Assembly: GCF_004122035.1 (NCBI RefSeq)
Contig: NZ_SAXA01000002.1
Location: 415,462-479,461 of the forward strand
Length of the DNA stretch: 64,000 nt
Direction of reading: 5' to 3'
From: Ancylomarina salipaludis
GTDB lineage: Bacteria; Bacteroidota; Bacteroidia; Bacteroidales; Marinifilaceae
Under the pieces are notes generated by a model. It searched no databases. It was given only the letters and a program-made list of their open reading frames with translations, and was not told where the DNA came from. The position numbers and the translations under genes were made by a program. This document shows positions 1 to 10,546 of this stretch, piece by piece; positions within the stretch are counted from its first letter, which is position 1; each line of letters begins with the position of its first letter.

Positions 1-646
1 ACTGAATCTTAATGGCTTCGTGAGCGAATTTGATAGCTTCCAGCATTTCAGCTTCAGAAACTTCATCCATCTCACCTTCTACCATCATAATATTTTCCAT
101 AGTAGCAGCAACGATCATATCAAGATCTGCAGCTTCTAATTCGGTACGAGTTGGGTTGATAATCATCTGACCGTCAACACGACCTACACGTACTTCTGAA
201 ATAGGTTCCAAAAATGGAATATCTGATACTGCAAGAGCTGCAGAAGCAGCTAAACCAGCAAGAGCATCTGGTAAAATATCAGAATCCGCAGAGATTAGGT
301 TGATTGATACGAAAGTATCAGCATGGTAATCTTCCGGGAATAGTGGACGTAGAGCACGGTCCACAAGACGTGATACTAAAATTTCATAGTCTGAAGGACG
401 ACCTTCTCTTTTCATAAATCCACCAGGGAAACGGCCTAGTGCACTAAATTTTTCTTTGTAGTCAACAGACAAAGGCATAAAGTCAACATCTTGCTTTGCG
501 CTTTTGGCAGATACTACGGTAGCTAACAACATGGTCTTACCCATTTTTACTACAACAGCTCCATCAGCTTGTTTGGCTAACTTACCTGTTTCAATTGTGA
601 TGGACCTTCCATCACCTAATTCAATTGTTTTTTCGATTACGTTCAT
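1..646 (-). CDS. pnp: polynucleotide phosphorylase, N-terminal part (runs off window)
   Basis: The reverse strand from the CAT at 644-646 reads open to the window edge and gives about 215 residues beginning [15 protein letters not shown]. This is the first RNase PH domain of PNPase, with the family signatures [15 protein letters not shown] and [16 protein letters not shown]. PNPase degrades RNA 3'-5' by phosphorolysis and is part of mRNA turnover. The C-terminal core, KH and S1 domains lie outside the window. It follows rpsO on the same strand with a hairpin terminator between them, the classic rpsO-pnp order also known from E. coli. The identification is secure; only the 3' part is missing. 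Confidence 0.95.
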   Translation of the reverse strand, partial: MNVIEKTIELGDGRSITIETGKLAKQADGAVVVKMGKTMLLATVVSAKSAKQDVDFMPLSVDYKEKFSALGRFPGGFMKREGRPSDYEILVSRLVDRALRPLFPEDYHADTFVSINLISADSDILPDALAGLAASAALAVSDIPFLEPISEVRVGRVDGQMIINPTRTELEAADLDMIVAATMENIMMVEGEMDEVSEAEMLEAIKFAHEAIKIQ

Positions 647-704
647 CTTTCTGTAGTTTTATTCAAACTTATAATTTGGATAAGGCGAAATGTTGCCGTG
701 CCTA

Positions 705-737
705 AATAAAAAAGCAATCCTGATTTCTCAGGATTGC
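705..737 (-). terminator. intrinsic terminator between rpsO and pnp
   Basis: A 10-bp perfect stem (714-723 with 728-737, arms gcaatcctga/tcaggattgc) is followed on the minus strand by a T-rich run. It lies between rpsO and pnp, where it could separate or attenuate the two genes. Confidence 0.8.
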
Positions 738-751
738 CAATATTATAAATA

Positions 752-1021
752 TTATCGACGAATATTTAAAGCTTTAATGATAGCACGGTATCTTTCGATA
801 TCTTTTGCTTTTAAGTAATCCAATAGGTTTCTTCGTTTACCTACTAGTAATTGCAGCGCACGTTGGGTACTGTAATCTTTTCTATTTTTCTTAAGGTGCT
901 CAGTTAAATGAGAGATACGGTAGGAAAATAAAGCGATCTGAGATTCTGCAGCCCCAGTGTCTTTATTAGACTTTCCGTATGTTCCGAAAAGCTCTTGCTT
1001 TTTTTCTGCTGATAAATACAT
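752..1021 (-). CDS. rpsO: 30S ribosomal protein S15
   Basis: The 89-residue protein matches the usual S15 length and carries its conserved features: GAAESQIALFSYRISHLTEHL in the helical core, then the LLVGKRRNLLDYL and YRAIIKALNIRR blocks that bind 16S rRNA helix 22 and the h20/h21/h22 junction. It is a primary binding protein in assembly of the 30S platform. It stands directly upstream of pnp on the same strand, an arrangement kept across many bacterial phyla. A Bacteroidota-type promoter is visible about 45 bp upstream. The start follows the family alignment (MYLSAEKKQEL). Confidence 0.97.
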   Translation of the reverse strand: MYLSAEKKQELFGTYGKSNKDTGAAESQIALFSYRISHLTEHLKKNRKDYSTQRALQLLVGKRRNLLDYLKAKDIERYRAIIKALNIRR

Positions 1022-1064
1022 AGTACTTAAAATTAAATTGTTTTTGTTTGAACTATTAATTCGG

Positions 1065-1094
1065 CAAAAGTAAGGATTTATTTTTACAAATCAA
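1065..1094 (-). promoter_or_regulatory. Bacteroidota-type promoter for rpsO
   Basis: On the minus strand TACTTTTG (1072-1065) fits the TAnnTTTG -7 consensus, and a TTG at 1094-1092 lies 19 bp upstream, as expected for the -33 element. The position is about 45 bp before the rpsO start. Confidence 0.6.
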
Positions 1095-1164
1095 TAAGCT
1101 TGCTTTGTTGTTTTCTTTTAGAAACTTAAACATTCTCCAAAAGTAAACCGTTTAGCCTTTTTAT

Positions 1165-1203
1165 AATAAAAAAAGAAGCCTCGAAATATTGATTCGAGGC
1201 TTC
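1165..1203 (-). terminator. intrinsic terminator of gcvP
   Basis: A perfect 11-bp stem (1175-1185 with 1193-1203, gaagcctcgaa/ttcgaggcttc) is followed on the minus strand by a long T run. It sits 28 bp after the gcvP stop. Confidence 0.9.
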
Positions 1204-1231
1204 CTGGTATTTGATTGTATAGGAGTAGAAA

Positions 1232-4123
1232 TTATTCTACTTCAACATGCTCGTCAATATAGTTTTCAAGAGGTGCACAAGTACACATCAGGTTTCTGTC
1301 ACCAAATGCATCGTCAACACGCGATACGGATGGCCAGAATTTATTTTCAGCAACCCACTCCAATGGATAAGCTGCTTTCTTGCGAGAGTATGAATGATTC
1401 CACTCGTCAGCAGTTAACACCATATGCGTATGTGGTGCATGCTTAAGAACGTTGTCCTGAGCATCAGCAACCCCATCTTCAATCTCTTTCATTTCTTCAT
1501 TGATCTTAGCCAATGCTTCTACAAAGCGATTTAGTTCCTCCAATGGCTCACTTTCGGTAGGTTCTACCATTAGTGTTCCGTGAACCGGGAAAGAAAGAGT
1601 CGGTGCATGGAAACCGTAGTCCATCAAACGTTTGGCAATATCACCATCAGTAATACCAACTGTTTTATTAAATTCTCTACAGTCGAAAATCATTTCGTGT
1701 CCAACACGTCCTTTATCGCCTTTGTAAAGAATTTTGAAACCAAGTTTCTCGAATGATGAAGCAAGGTAGTTCGCATTTAGGATAGCCATTTTGGTTACTT
1801 CTTCTAATCCTGCAGCACCCAACATCGCGATATAACCATAGGTAATTGGCAATACACTAGCCGATCCAAATGGAGCAGCAGATACAGCTGTAATGGCATT
1901 TTCACCACCAGTTTTCACAAGTTTGTGTGAAGGTAAAAATTGAACCAGGTGTTTAGCTACACCGATAGGGCCAATACCAGGTCCACCACCACCGTGAGGA
2001 ATAGCAAAGGTCTTATGCAGGTTCAAGTGGCAAACATCTGCGCCAATAGTACCTGGGTTTGTTAATCCAACCTGAGCGTTCATATTGGCACCATCCATAT
2101 AAACCTGTCCACCATTTTCGTGGATCAAATTCATCATTTCTTTGATACCTGTTTCAAACACACCGTGTGTAGAAGGGTAAGTAATCATGTAGGCACATAA
2201 ATTATCTTTATGCTTCTCAGCTTTTGTTTTTAGGTCTTCGAACTGAACATTACCTTTTTCGTCACAAGCAACAACCACGACTTTCATACCTGCCATTGTT
2301 ACTGATGCAGGGTTTGTTCCGTGAGCAGATGCTGGAATTAATACAACATTTCTGTGACCTTCACCACGTGAAATATGGTATTCACGAATAACCATTAAAC
2401 CTGTATATTCACCTGCAGCACCAGAGTTTGGTTGTAATGTACAACCTGCAAATCCAGTAATTGTAGATAACCACTGCTCAAGTTCTGTGATGATTTGTGT
2501 ATAACCTTCAGCTTGATTTGTTGGAATGAATGGGTGAAGTCCACCAAATTCAGGCCAGCTGATTGGTAACATTTCAGCAGCAGCATTCAATTTCATGGTA
2601 CAAGAACCTAAAGAGATCATCGAAGTATTAAGTCCGATATCTTTTTTCTCAAGGTTTTTGATGTAACGCATCATTGCTGTTTCTGAATGGTAGCGGTTGA
2701 ATACATCTAAGGTTAGGTATTCGCTGGTACGAGCAAATTTCGAATCGAAATATAACTTGTCTTCCATTGCTGTTTCTGCAACTTCAGCTTTGTTTGCAGC
2801 TTTAGCAAAAATATTTAGAATAGCGTTTAATTCAGCATCGCTAATTTTCTCATCGGTAGAAATACCAACAGTTGTTTCGTTGATATAGCGGAAGTTGAAT
2901 TCTTTCTCAAGAGCCGCAGTACGGATAGTTTCCATTGAAACGCCTGCAGGTAATACAACCTCAAGTGTATCGAAGAAATTTTCAACTTTTTGAGTGTAAC
3001 CCAAAGCTTTTAAGCCTTCAGATAGGAAACCGGCAGCAGCGTGAATATGTGTTGCAATGCGCTTAATTCCTTTTTGTCCGTGATAAACAGCATAGAAACT
3101 AGCCATAGTAGCCAATAGGGCTTGGGCAGTACAAATGTTTGAAGTTGCTTTTTCGCGCTTAATATGTTGCTCACGAGTTTGAAGCGCCATACGAAGAGCT
3201 AGGTTGCCTTGAGCATCTTTGGTGACACCAATGATACGGCCAGGAACATTACGCTTGTAGGCTTCACGACATGCTAAGAAAGCTGCGTGAGGTCCGCCAT
3301 ATCCCATAGGGATACCAAAACGCTGAGATGAACCGACAACGATATCAGCTCCCCACTCTCCAGGAGCAGTTAGCAATGCTAAACTCATTAAATCAGCAGC
3401 TACTGCAACCAATGCTTCAGTACCATGTGCTCTTTCAACGAATTCAGTGTAATCTTCAACACTACCATTTGCAGCAGGGTACTGAATAATTGCTCCAAAT
3501 ACAGCATCAGTAAATTCAAATGTTTTGTAATCGCCTACTACAAGTTCAATTCCAAGAGGTTCTGAACGGGTAACAAGTACGTCTAATGTTTGAGCAAAGA
3601 TGTTTTCGTCTACAAAAAGCGTATTTGCTTCTGCTTTTTTCTTCGCTCTTGAACGTAGGCTATGCATCATATACATGGTTTCACCAACAGCAGTGGCTTC
3701 ATCAAGAAGTGAACTGTTTGCTAATTCCATTTTAGTAAGATCCAAAACCACTGTTTGGAAGTTTAGAAGTGCTTCCAATCTACCTTGTGAAACCTCAGCT
3801 TGATAGGGAGTGTAAGGGGTATACCATCCTGGATTTTCCAATACGTTACGAAGAACAACAGGAGGTGTTATTGTGTCATAATATCCTTGACCAATGAAGG
3901 TTCTGAATAATTTATTTTTAGCAGCAATATTTTTAATTTTCGCTAAGTATTCATTTTCAGTTAGGGCTTCTGGAAGATCTAGTGCTTCAGTCAAACGAAT
4001 ATCAGAAGGAATTGTTTCTTCAATTAGGGCATCTAATGAAGATGCGCCAACAGTTTCCAACATTGTTTTAATATCGCCGTTGCGAGGCCCAATGTGACGG
4101 GAAACAAATTTTTCGGTTGCCAT
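1232..4123 (-). CDS. gcvP: glycine dehydrogenase (decarboxylating), P protein of the glycine cleavage system
   Basis: At 963 residues this is a full-length single-chain P protein. The N-terminal half starts with the typical FVSRHIGPR motif and the C-terminal half carries the PLP-lysine region [18 protein letters not shown] together with a [13 protein letters not shown] block. The enzyme decarboxylates glycine and passes the aminomethyl group to the lipoyl arm of GcvH, feeding one-carbon units to tetrahydrofolate through GcvT. gcvH and gcvT are not in the window, so the gene is not in a gcvTHP operon here. It has its own terminator. No glycine riboswitch was recognisable upstream. Confidence 0.97.
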   Translation of the reverse strand: MATEKFVSRHIGPRNGDIKTMLETVGASSLDALIEETIPSDIRLTEALDLPEALTENEYLAKIKNIAAKNKLFRTFIGQGYYDTITPPVVLRNVLENPGWYTPYTPYQAEVSQGRLEALLNFQTVVLDLTKMELANSSLLDEATAVGETMYMMHSLRSRAKKKAEANTLFVDENIFAQTLDVLVTRSEPLGIELVVGDYKTFEFTDAVFGAIIQYPAANGSVEDYTEFVERAHGTEALVAVAADLMSLALLTAPGEWGADIVVGSSQRFGIPMGYGGPHAAFLACREAYKRNVPGRIIGVTKDAQGNLALRMALQTREQHIKREKATSNICTAQALLATMASFYAVYHGQKGIKRIATHIHAAAGFLSEGLKALGYTQKVENFFDTLEVVLPAGVSMETIRTAALEKEFNFRYINETTVGISTDEKISDAELNAILNIFAKAANKAEVAETAMEDKLYFDSKFARTSEYLTLDVFNRYHSETAMMRYIKNLEKKDIGLNTSMISLGSCTMKLNAAAEMLPISWPEFGGLHPFIPTNQAEGYTQIITELEQWLSTITGFAGCTLQPNSGAAGEYTGLMVIREYHISRGEGHRNVVLIPASAHGTNPASVTMAGMKVVVVACDEKGNVQFEDLKTKAEKHKDNLCAYMITYPSTHGVFETGIKEMMNLIHENGGQVYMDGANMNAQVGLTNPGTIGADVCHLNLHKTFAIPHGGGGPGIGPIGVAKHLVQFLPSHKLVKTGGENAITAVSAAPFGSASVLPITYGYIAMLGAAGLEEVTKMAILNANYLASSFEKLGFKILYKGDKGRVGHEMIFDCREFNKTVGITDGDIAKRLMDYGFHAPTLSFPVHGTLMVEPTESEPLEELNRFVEALAKINEEMKEIEDGVADAQDNVLKHAPHTHMVLTADEWNHSYSRKKAAYPLEWVAENKFWPSVSRVDDAFGDRNLMCTCAPLENYIDEHVEVE

Positions 4124-4461
4124 ATTCTTGTAAAAATTTAGTGTTTGTGTAAAAGATTCACCTTAATTTGCGAGCGTAAATGTAGCAAAAGATTTAGGAT
4201 TACATTGTTTGCAAATTAGAAATAACTTTTCTGTTTTTCAACATTTCTCTGAGCTGATACTAAGAAGATTAGTATAATGTTTGTTAATATTTATTTGATG
4301 ATTCCTAATGATTTTCTTTATCTTCATGCAGCTTTTGTTCTTCTAATGTCAAAAGTATAGCTTCTTGACTAGTTTTTGTGACTTGATTTTTTATATTCTT
4401 GTCTATAAATACTCAAGACTTATCTATTTAAAATGGTATATTTGTAACTCAAATTTTCAAT
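4124..4461. other. divergent intergenic region, gcvP / bcp
   Basis: This 338-bp AT-rich spacer separates the divergent gcvP and bcp genes. Apart from a -7 promoter element for bcp at its right end nothing could be recognised. In particular I see no glycine-aptamer pair in gcvP orientation and no open frame of useful length. Confidence 0.5.
4437..4444 (+). promoter_or_regulatory. TAnnTTTG -7 element for bcp
   Basis: TATATTTG fits the Bacteroidota -7 consensus and lies 17 bp before the bcp start codon, implying a very short leader. No good TTTG -33 partner is present at the expected distance. Confidence 0.5.
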
Positions 4462-4932
4462 ATGATAGAACTAAAAGAAGGGGATAAAGCTCCGAGTTTT
4501 TCTGGTGTTAATCAGGATGGAAAGACACTCAAATTATCTGATTTTAAGGGAAAACGATTAATCCTTTATTTTTATCCTAAAGATAATACACCTGGTTGTA
4601 CTGCCGAATCGTGTAACTTGAATGAGAATTACGATGAGTTGACCAAGCATGGCTTTGAAGTGTTGGGTGTGAGTCCGGATGAGGCGGGTAAACATCAGAA
4701 ATTTATTGCCAAATATAACTTGTCATTTAATTTGATTGCCGATACTGAGAAAGAAATTCTTCAGGCTTATGGCGCTTGGGGGGAGAAAAAGTTGTACGGT
4801 AAAGTTTACGATGGTGTTTTGCGAACAACTTTTATTATTTCACCTGATGGTGTGATTGAGAAGATTTTTAAGAAAGTTAAAACAAAAGATCATACCAATC
4901 AGATTTTAACGGAGCTTGGGATAGACTTCTAA
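4462..4932 (+). CDS. bcp: thioredoxin-dependent thiol peroxidase (BCP/PrxQ peroxiredoxin)
   Basis: The 156-residue protein has the peroxiredoxin fold signature FYPKDNTPGCTAESC near residues 37-51. The peroxidatic cysteine (PGC) is followed five residues later by a second cysteine, the resolving Cys of atypical two-Cys PrxQ enzymes. It reduces hydrogen peroxide and organic hydroperoxides in the cytoplasm using thioredoxin. No signal peptide is present. It lies 51 bp upstream of recA on the same strand with no terminator between them, so the two may be co-transcribed and would link peroxide detoxification with DNA repair; this is inference from spacing. Confidence 0.93.
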   Translation: MIELKEGDKAPSFSGVNQDGKTLKLSDFKGKRLILYFYPKDNTPGCTAESCNLNENYDELTKHGFEVLGVSPDEAGKHQKFIAKYNLSFNLIADTEKEILQAYGAWGEKKLYGKVYDGVLRTTFIISPDGVIEKIFKKVKTKDHTNQILTELGIDF

Positions 4933-4983
4933 TCGAATTTATATTGATTTAATCCAGTTTATAAAAATTTAATACATAAAAAT

Positions 4984-6006
4984 ATGGCAACTAAAGATAT
5001 TGCAGAGATTAATAAGGAGAAACTGAAAGCGCTTCAGTTAACCATGGATAAAATTGATAAAACCTATGGTAAAGGTGCTATCATGCGAATGGGAGATGAG
5101 GCTGTCGTTGATTTACCGGTTATTTCATCAGGGTCTCTATCATTAAATATGGCATTGGGTATAGGTGGTTATCCTCAGGGACGTATTGTGGAAATATACG
5201 GACCGGAATCATCAGGTAAAACAACGCTGGCAATTCATGCTATTGCCGAGGTTCAGAAAGCTGGTGGAATTGCTGCTTTTATCGATGCTGAGCATGCTTT
5301 TGACCGTTTTTATGCTGAGAAATTAGGTGTTGATACTGAGAATTTATTGATTTCGCAACCGGACAATGGCGAGCAGGCTCTTGAAATTGCTGATCAGTTA
5401 ATTCGTTCTTCAGCAATTGATTTAGTCGTGATTGACTCGGTAGCGGCATTGACGCCTAAGGCCGAGATCGAAGGTGAGATGGGTGAGTCAAAGATGGGAC
5501 TACAGGCTCGTTTGATGTCGCAGGCTTTACGTAAGCTGACTGCCAATATCAATAAAACGAACACCACTTGTATGTTCATCAACCAGTTGCGTGAGAAAAT
5601 TGGTGTGATGTTTGGTAATCCTGAGACAACAACGGGGGGGAATGCCCTTAAGTTTTATGCTTCAGTACGTTTGGATATTCGTCGTATCGGACAAATTAAA
5701 GATGGCGAAGAAATTTTAGGTAATCATACTCGAGTGAAGGTTGTGAAGAATAAAGTTGCCCCTCCATTTCGTAAGGCAGAATTCGATATCATGTATGGTG
5801 AAGGTGTTTCTAAAACCGGAGAGATTATCGATCTTGGTGTTGACTACAATATTATTAAGAAGAGTGGTTCTTGGTTCTCGTATGGTGAAACTAAATTAGG
5901 ACAAGGTCGTGAGGCTGTGAAGCGCCTGATTATTGATAATCCGGAGTTGGCCGAGGAGTTGGAAGCTAAAATTGTTGAAGCAATTAATGCGCCTAAGGAA
6001 AACTAA
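4984..6006 (+). CDS. recA: RecA recombinase
   Basis: A 340-residue RecA with all core motifs: Walker [10 protein letters not shown] (residues about 70-78), the Walker B strand [10 protein letters not shown], the L1 region with [10 protein letters not shown] and the L2 region [22 protein letters not shown]. It forms the ATP-dependent filament on single-stranded DNA for homologous recombination and triggers SOS cleavage. The C-terminal acidic tail is short. The start is supported by the conserved N-terminal helix ending in [15 protein letters not shown] strong hairpin terminator follows 45 bp downstream. I saw no LexA-type operator that I could defend. Confidence 0.98.
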   Translation: MATKDIAEINKEKLKALQLTMDKIDKTYGKGAIMRMGDEAVVDLPVISSGSLSLNMALGIGGYPQGRIVEIYGPESSGKTTLAIHAIAEVQKAGGIAAFIDAEHAFDRFYAEKLGVDTENLLISQPDNGEQALEIADQLIRSSAIDLVVIDSVAALTPKAEIEGEMGESKMGLQARLMSQALRKLTANINKTNTTCMFINQLREKIGVMFGNPETTTGGNALKFYASVRLDIRRIGQIKDGEEILGNHTRVKVVKNKVAPPFRKAEFDIMYGEGVSKTGEIIDLGVDYNIIKKSGSWFSYGETKLGQGREAVKRLIIDNPELAEELEAKIVEAINAPKEN

Positions 6007-6051
6007 TTTGGTATTATTTTCCATAATGCTTAGGCTTAAAACGATATATTT

Positions 6052-6083
6052 AAAGGTTCTCATCTGATGAGGGCCTTTTTTTA
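6052..6083 (+). terminator. intrinsic terminator of recA
   Basis: A 13-bp stem with G-U wobbles (aaaggttctcatc with gatgagggccttt) is followed by a run of seven Ts. Confidence 0.85.
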
Positions 6084-6180
6084 GTTGATACTATGGAGAA
6101 GGTGGAAAATTGGTTGACTTACTTATTAATCTTTTTTTTATTCTAATTTTACGTGGCAATTAAAAACTCACTAACAAATA

Positions 6181-8307
6181 ATGCTGATAATGAAAAATAA
6201 ACATTTATTAATTGGTTTAGCATTGATCGCAGGGATGTCGTCTTGTCAAGATGCGGCAACTGGTGATAAAAAAAACGAAACCGATAAGCCATCTTACCGT
6301 ACACCAGATACTAAGTTGGCTTCTAATATCATGACTCCTGAAGTTTTATGGTCTTTTGGGCGCATTGGAGGAGTAACTGTTTCTCCGGATGAAAAAAACG
6401 TTTTGTATGGCGTAACTTACTTTAATAAGGAAGAAAATCGTTCTTACAGAGATTTGTATACGCTGTCTGTTGATGGAGGTACATCTGTTCGATTGACCAA
6501 TACAAACAAAAATGAATATGGCGAAACCTGGCGTCCTGATGGTAAAAAAATAGCGTTCATGACTTCGAAGAGCGGAAGCATGCAAATGTGGGAAATGAAT
6601 CCTGATGGTAGTAACCCGATTCAGGTTTCCGATATTGAAGGTGGTATTGGCGGTTTTCAGTATGCTCCTGATATGAGCAAGATTTATTATATGAAAGAAG
6701 TTCGTATTGAGAAGTCAGTTGAAGATTTGTATCCTGATCTTCCTTTGGCTAATGCTCGTGTGATTAATGATATGAATTATCGCCATTGGGACAATTGGGT
6801 AGATACTTACACTCATATTTTTTTAGCTGACTACAAAGAGGGGGTAAAGATTACTGAGGGAAAAGATATCATGCCAGGTGAAAGATGGTCGGCTCCGGTG
6901 AAACCTTTTGGTGGAAACGAGCAGGTTGTTTGGACTCCGGATTCTAAAACATTGGCCTATGTTTCTCGTAAAAAATCAGGTGTTGAATATGCAAAATCAA
7001 CCAATTCAGATATCTATTTTTATGATATTGCCAAGCAAACAACAACCAATATGACCGAAGGAATGATGGGGTATGATATGAATCCTGTTTTTTCTCCTGA
7101 TGGATCAAAAATGGCTTGGGAAAGTATGGAACGTGATGGTTATGAGGCAGACAAAAATCGTCTGTTTGTAATGGATATCGCTACAGGTGAAAAGAAATAT
7201 TATACCGAAAATTTCGATCAGAATGTGGGTCATTTAGCTTGGGCTAAGAATGGAGAATCACTATTCTTTATTTCAGACTGGCATGCAACTGATGAAATTT
7301 ACAACATCAATCTAACTGATGGTAAAATTGCAAAATTGACTGATGGTGTTCACAATTATCAATCGGTATTCGTTGTTGGAGATGAGCTGCTTGCAACCCG
7401 AGTTTCGATGTCGAAACCTGCTGAAATTTATAAAGTAAATCCTAAGAATGGTGAAGCTACTGAGATTTCATTTGAAAACAAGAAGATTCTTGATCAGTTA
7501 AAGATGGGTAAGGTTGAAAAACGTTGGGTTAAAACCACTGACAATAAACAAATGTTGGTTTGGATGATTTTCCCTCCTAATTTCGACTCGAGTAAAAAAT
7601 ACCCAACTTTGTTGTATTGTCAGGGTGGACCACAGGGAACTGTATCACAGTTTTGGAGTTACCGTTGGAATTTTCAGATGATGGCTGCTAATGATTATAT
7701 TATTGTAGCACCTAATCGTAGAGGATTGCCAGGTTTCGGACAAGAGTGGTGCGAGCAGATATCAGGTGATTATGGTGGACAAAATATGAAAGATTACTTG
7801 AGCGCAATTGATGATGCCAAGAAAGAAAGTTTTGTTGATGAAGATCATTTGGGTTGCGTTGGTGCATCTTATGGTGGGTTTTCTACTTTCTGGTTAGCGG
7901 GTCATCACAATAAGCGATTCAAAGCTTTTATTGCTCATGATGGGATGTTCAATCTTGAAGCTCAATATTTAGAAACTGAAGAAATGTGGTTTGTAAATTG
8001 GGATCTTGGGGGTGCTTTCTGGGAAAAGAACAATAAAATTGCTCAGCGTTCATATGCCAATTCACCACATAAATTTGTTCAAAATTGGGATACTCCAATT
8101 TTAGTTGTGCATGGTGGAAAAGATTTTCGTATAGTTGAGTCTCAAGGTATGCAAGCGTTTAATGCGGCTCGTTTAAGAGGTATTCCTGCTCAATTCCTGC
8201 ATTTGCCTGAAGAGAACCATTGGGTTTTAGGGGTGCAGAATGGAATCTTGTGGCAACGCACTTATTTCAATTGGTTGGATAAGTGGTTGAAAGACGGTAA
8301 GAAGTAA
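6181..8307 (+). CDS. S9 family peptidase, lipoprotein (dipeptidyl/oligopeptidyl peptidase)
   Basis: The 708-residue protein has a lipoprotein signal (hydrophobic stretch ending MSSC, cysteine near residue 22), so it is probably anchored outside the inner membrane. Residues about 50-430 form a WD40-like beta-propeller with repeated SPDG/PDGKKIAFM-type blades. The C-terminal 250 residues form an alpha/beta hydrolase with the serine elbow GASYGGFS (about 561-568), a downstream aspartate (HGGKDFR) and the catalytic histidine in EENHWV. This is the prolyl-oligopeptidase fold; the exact specificity (DPP or acylaminoacyl type) cannot be read. Methionine 4 (MKNKHLL) is an equally good start and gives a cleaner signal peptide. 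Confidence 0.93.
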   Translation: MLIMKNKHLLIGLALIAGMSSCQDAATGDKKNETDKPSYRTPDTKLASNIMTPEVLWSFGRIGGVTVSPDEKNVLYGVTYFNKEENRSYRDLYTLSVDGGTSVRLTNTNKNEYGETWRPDGKKIAFMTSKSGSMQMWEMNPDGSNPIQVSDIEGGIGGFQYAPDMSKIYYMKEVRIEKSVEDLYPDLPLANARVINDMNYRHWDNWVDTYTHIFLADYKEGVKITEGKDIMPGERWSAPVKPFGGNEQVVWTPDSKTLAYVSRKKSGVEYAKSTNSDIYFYDIAKQTTTNMTEGMMGYDMNPVFSPDGSKMAWESMERDGYEADKNRLFVMDIATGEKKYYTENFDQNVGHLAWAKNGESLFFISDWHATDEIYNINLTDGKIAKLTDGVHNYQSVFVVGDELLATRVSMSKPAEIYKVNPKNGEATEISFENKKILDQLKMGKVEKRWVKTTDNKQMLVWMIFPPNFDSSKKYPTLLYCQGGPQGTVSQFWSYRWNFQMMAANDYIIVAPNRRGLPGFGQEWCEQISGDYGGQNMKDYLSAIDDAKKESFVDEDHLGCVGASYGGFSTFWLAGHHNKRFKAFIAHDGMFNLEAQYLETEEMWFVNWDLGGAFWEKNNKIAQRSYANSPHKFVQNWDTPILVVHGGKDFRIVESQGMQAFNAARLRGIPAQFLHLPEENHWVLGVQNGILWQRTYFNWLDKWLKDGKK

Positions 8308-8331
8308 GAGTTACGACTACTAAGATATTAA

Positions 8332-8382
8332 ACTCGCTGCAGGTTTTGTGAATGAAACACAATTCCGGCAGCGGGTTTTTTG
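8332..8382 (+). terminator. intrinsic terminator after S9 peptidase
   Basis: A stem (actcgctgcagg with ccggcagcgggt, one wobble and one mismatch, 21-nt loop) is followed by six Ts. Confidence 0.7.
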
Positions 8383-8621
8383 TTTACAATGCTGAGTGTG
8401 GTGGGGTGAAATTTTAATTTTACATGGATTTGTTGTTTCGTTTTTTTGATCATTAAAAATGTTATCGTTTGCAGTATATGGATTTTCTAAGTCGCTAATC
8501 CTTATGAGCATATTTATTTTTCTTTTAAAAATTATTGTTACCTTACAAAATAGTAATTTGTGCCTTTTGAGTTTGTATTTAGGAGGTATTTTGTTGATTA
8601 TAATGTAATTAAATAAATGCT
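8383..8621. other. intergenic region upstream of the SPOR-ClpS-NfeD-FloA operon
   Basis: AT-rich spacer that should hold the promoter of the operon starting at 8622. No convincing TTTG/TAnnTTTG pair was found. An aggaggt box occurs near 8581 but has no start codon at a useful distance. Confidence 0.4.
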
Positions 8622-10292
8622 ATGAATCGAGCTTGTATTCATTTATTGATTCTATCGATGTTTTTTTCCTTTTCTGTTTATGCCTGCCCCGTTGGTGATA
8701 AATTTGAAAATATAAAAACCAAGCATAATGCCGATTTGTTTTTTGTGAATTTTGAACGGGCAGATAAACAAATTGATGATACTCTTAAAGAGAACGCGGA
8801 GCGTTCGACTTCATTAATTCGTCGTCATTCTATTGCAAAAGATTCTACAGGAATACGCTACACAAGAAAATATACTCCCAATAATTTTCCGTTTTTTAAT
8901 TTCAGGATAAGCAAGGATAAGGTTTATCACAAATTATCTGAATTTAATTCTGATCAGGCAAAAGAATTGTTTATTATAGCTAAAAATGATCAGTTTAATA
9001 GCGACAGTTTATCGCGCGAGGTTAATCTGTTATATACAAAGCAAGCTGTTTATTCCGGGGTTGATAAAGATTTGTTTAAGCGTAGAGTTCATGACTTGGA
9101 ACAAAGAGCTGAAGAGCTAAAAAGAAATGCTGCACAAAAAGCCAAACATGCCTTGGCTTTGGAACAAAACTTAGGAGATGCCCCAAATCTTATATTGGCT
9201 GCAACTCACGAAACAGCCGTGCCTGAGTATGAAGATGTAAAAAAAGTAGTTGAGATAAAAGAACCTGTTAAAGTTGTAAAGTCTGATAATTCGGAAAGCA
9301 AAGCATTGGAAATTAGTTCGCAGGAAGAAGATGAGGGAAGTTATCTGGATTATGAGTACGAATATTGTTATCAGGTTGCTGTTTTTGACAAGAGACCTGG
9401 CAATGATTTTTATAAGGGCATGGGATTCATTAAGGAAGAAATTGTGGATGGGGGAAAATCTTTTAGATATTTAACAGGATCCTATCGGACCTATGCTAAG
9501 GCTAGTCAATATAAATCTCAAATTAAATCTGTTTTCCCAGCTGCTTTTATCGTGGTTTATAAGAATGGGATTCGAACAAGTTTGAAGGAAGCGATGGCTG
9601 TTACTGATCCGGTTTCGATTACTCCACCAGTAAGTTCTGAGCCACAATATGCGAGCGAGGCATCTGGTGAGGTTAGTTATCGTGTTCAGATTGGTGTTTT
9701 TGCAGGGGAAATTCCTGAAGAATTGAATACAACGATGGAAAAATATAAGGCTTTCGGATCATTTTATGAAAAACGATCTGATGGTAAAATAGTCTGTACA
9801 ATTGGTCGGTTTAAATCAATTGCTGATGTTAGTAGTTTGAAAAAGAAATTACATGAGGCTGGCTATAAGGATGCTTTTACTGTTGCATACAGTGGGCTGA
9901 AAAGAATTTCTCTTCAGACAGGTATCAATCAAACCGAAAAGTCTAATGCAACCGTAAGTGAAGAAAAACCCGAAGTGAAAATTGAAAAGAAACCCCTTGC
10001 TAAGGAAGATTTAGTGGGAGGGATTAATTTTCGAGTTCAAATTGGAGTATTTGCAAATGGTGTACCTGAAAAGGTGAGTTTATTAATGGAAAAATACCGA
10101 GCCTTTGGGACTTCGGCAGATCAACAGGCGAATGGTAAAACGGTTTGTACAATTGGTCATTTCGATTCAATCGCCGATGCAGCTGCACTTAAGAAAAAAC
10201 TGCATGAAGCTGGATTTAATGATGTTTTTACTGTAGCTTACACTGGAAATAAAAGAATCTCAATACAAGATGCTATACGTTTAGTCGAATAG
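8622..10292 (+). CDS. exported SPOR-domain protein with three repeats
   Basis: The 556-residue protein begins with a signal peptide (hydrophobic segment ending near VYACP) and a charged, partly coiled region to about residue 245. Three SPOR-like repeats follow, at roughly 250-328, 352-436 and 467-556. Repeats 2 and 3 are close copies (both contain RVQIGVFA, a CTIG.F.SIAD block and KKKLHEAG), while repeat 1 is divergent. SPOR domains bind denuded peptidoglycan glycan strands, so a periplasmic cell-wall role is likely. It ends five bases before the clpS-like gene and heads a four-gene run with nfeD and floA. The specific function is not known to me. Confidence 0.85.
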   Translation: MNRACIHLLILSMFFSFSVYACPVGDKFENIKTKHNADLFFVNFERADKQIDDTLKENAERSTSLIRRHSIAKDSTGIRYTRKYTPNNFPFFNFRISKDKVYHKLSEFNSDQAKELFIIAKNDQFNSDSLSREVNLLYTKQAVYSGVDKDLFKRRVHDLEQRAEELKRNAAQKAKHALALEQNLGDAPNLILAATHETAVPEYEDVKKVVEIKEPVKVVKSDNSESKALEISSQEEDEGSYLDYEYEYCYQVAVFDKRPGNDFYKGMGFIKEEIVDGGKSFRYLTGSYRTYAKASQYKSQIKSVFPAAFIVVYKNGIRTSLKEAMAVTDPVSITPPVSSEPQYASEASGEVSYRVQIGVFAGEIPEELNTTMEKYKAFGSFYEKRSDGKIVCTIGRFKSIADVSSLKKKLHEAGYKDAFTVAYSGLKRISLQTGINQTEKSNATVSEEKPEVKIEKKPLAKEDLVGGINFRVQIGVFANGVPEKVSLLMEKYRAFGTSADQQANGKTVCTIGHFDSIADAAALKKKLHEAGFNDVFTVAYTGNKRISIQDAIRLVE

Positions 10293-10297
10293 GTAAG

Positions 10298-10546
10298 ATG
10301 AAAGATCCTGAACATGTACTTTGTTTGCACAATGATAATATACATAGTTTCGATTATGTGGTTGAAACTTTGATGGAAGTTTGCGGTCATACTTCTGATC
10401 AGGCTGAGCAATGTGCATATCTGACCCATTATAAGGGAAAGAGCGAAGTGAAAGTTGGACGTTTAAGTGATTTGTCTGTATTGCAAAAGCAATTGGAAAA
10501 CAGGGGACTAACGATTAGTGTTGAAACGAATAAAACAGCATATTAA
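10298..10546 (+). CDS. clpS: ClpS-like adaptor protein
   Basis: This 82-residue protein has the ClpS fold pattern: an early LHNDNIHSFDYVVETL block matching the N-D-x-x-T-x-x-Y-V-V substrate-pocket segment, a central THYKG in the place of the conserved V-H-x-x-G, and a C-terminal ISVE strand. ClpS delivers N-degron substrates to ClpAP. The pocket is somewhat divergent from E. coli (THY in place of the usual AVH region), so specificity may differ. Its stop codon is immediately followed by the nfeD start, implying translational coupling. clpA is not in the window. Confidence 0.8.
   Translation: MKDPEHVLCLHNDNIHSFDYVVETLMEVCGHTSDQAEQCAYLTHYKGKSEVKVGRLSDLSVLQKQLENRGLTISVETNKTAY

Noticed and set aside
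4124..4461. Possible glycine riboswitch upstream of gcvP
   Set aside because: No tandem aptamer features or suitable hairpins in the minus-strand leader.
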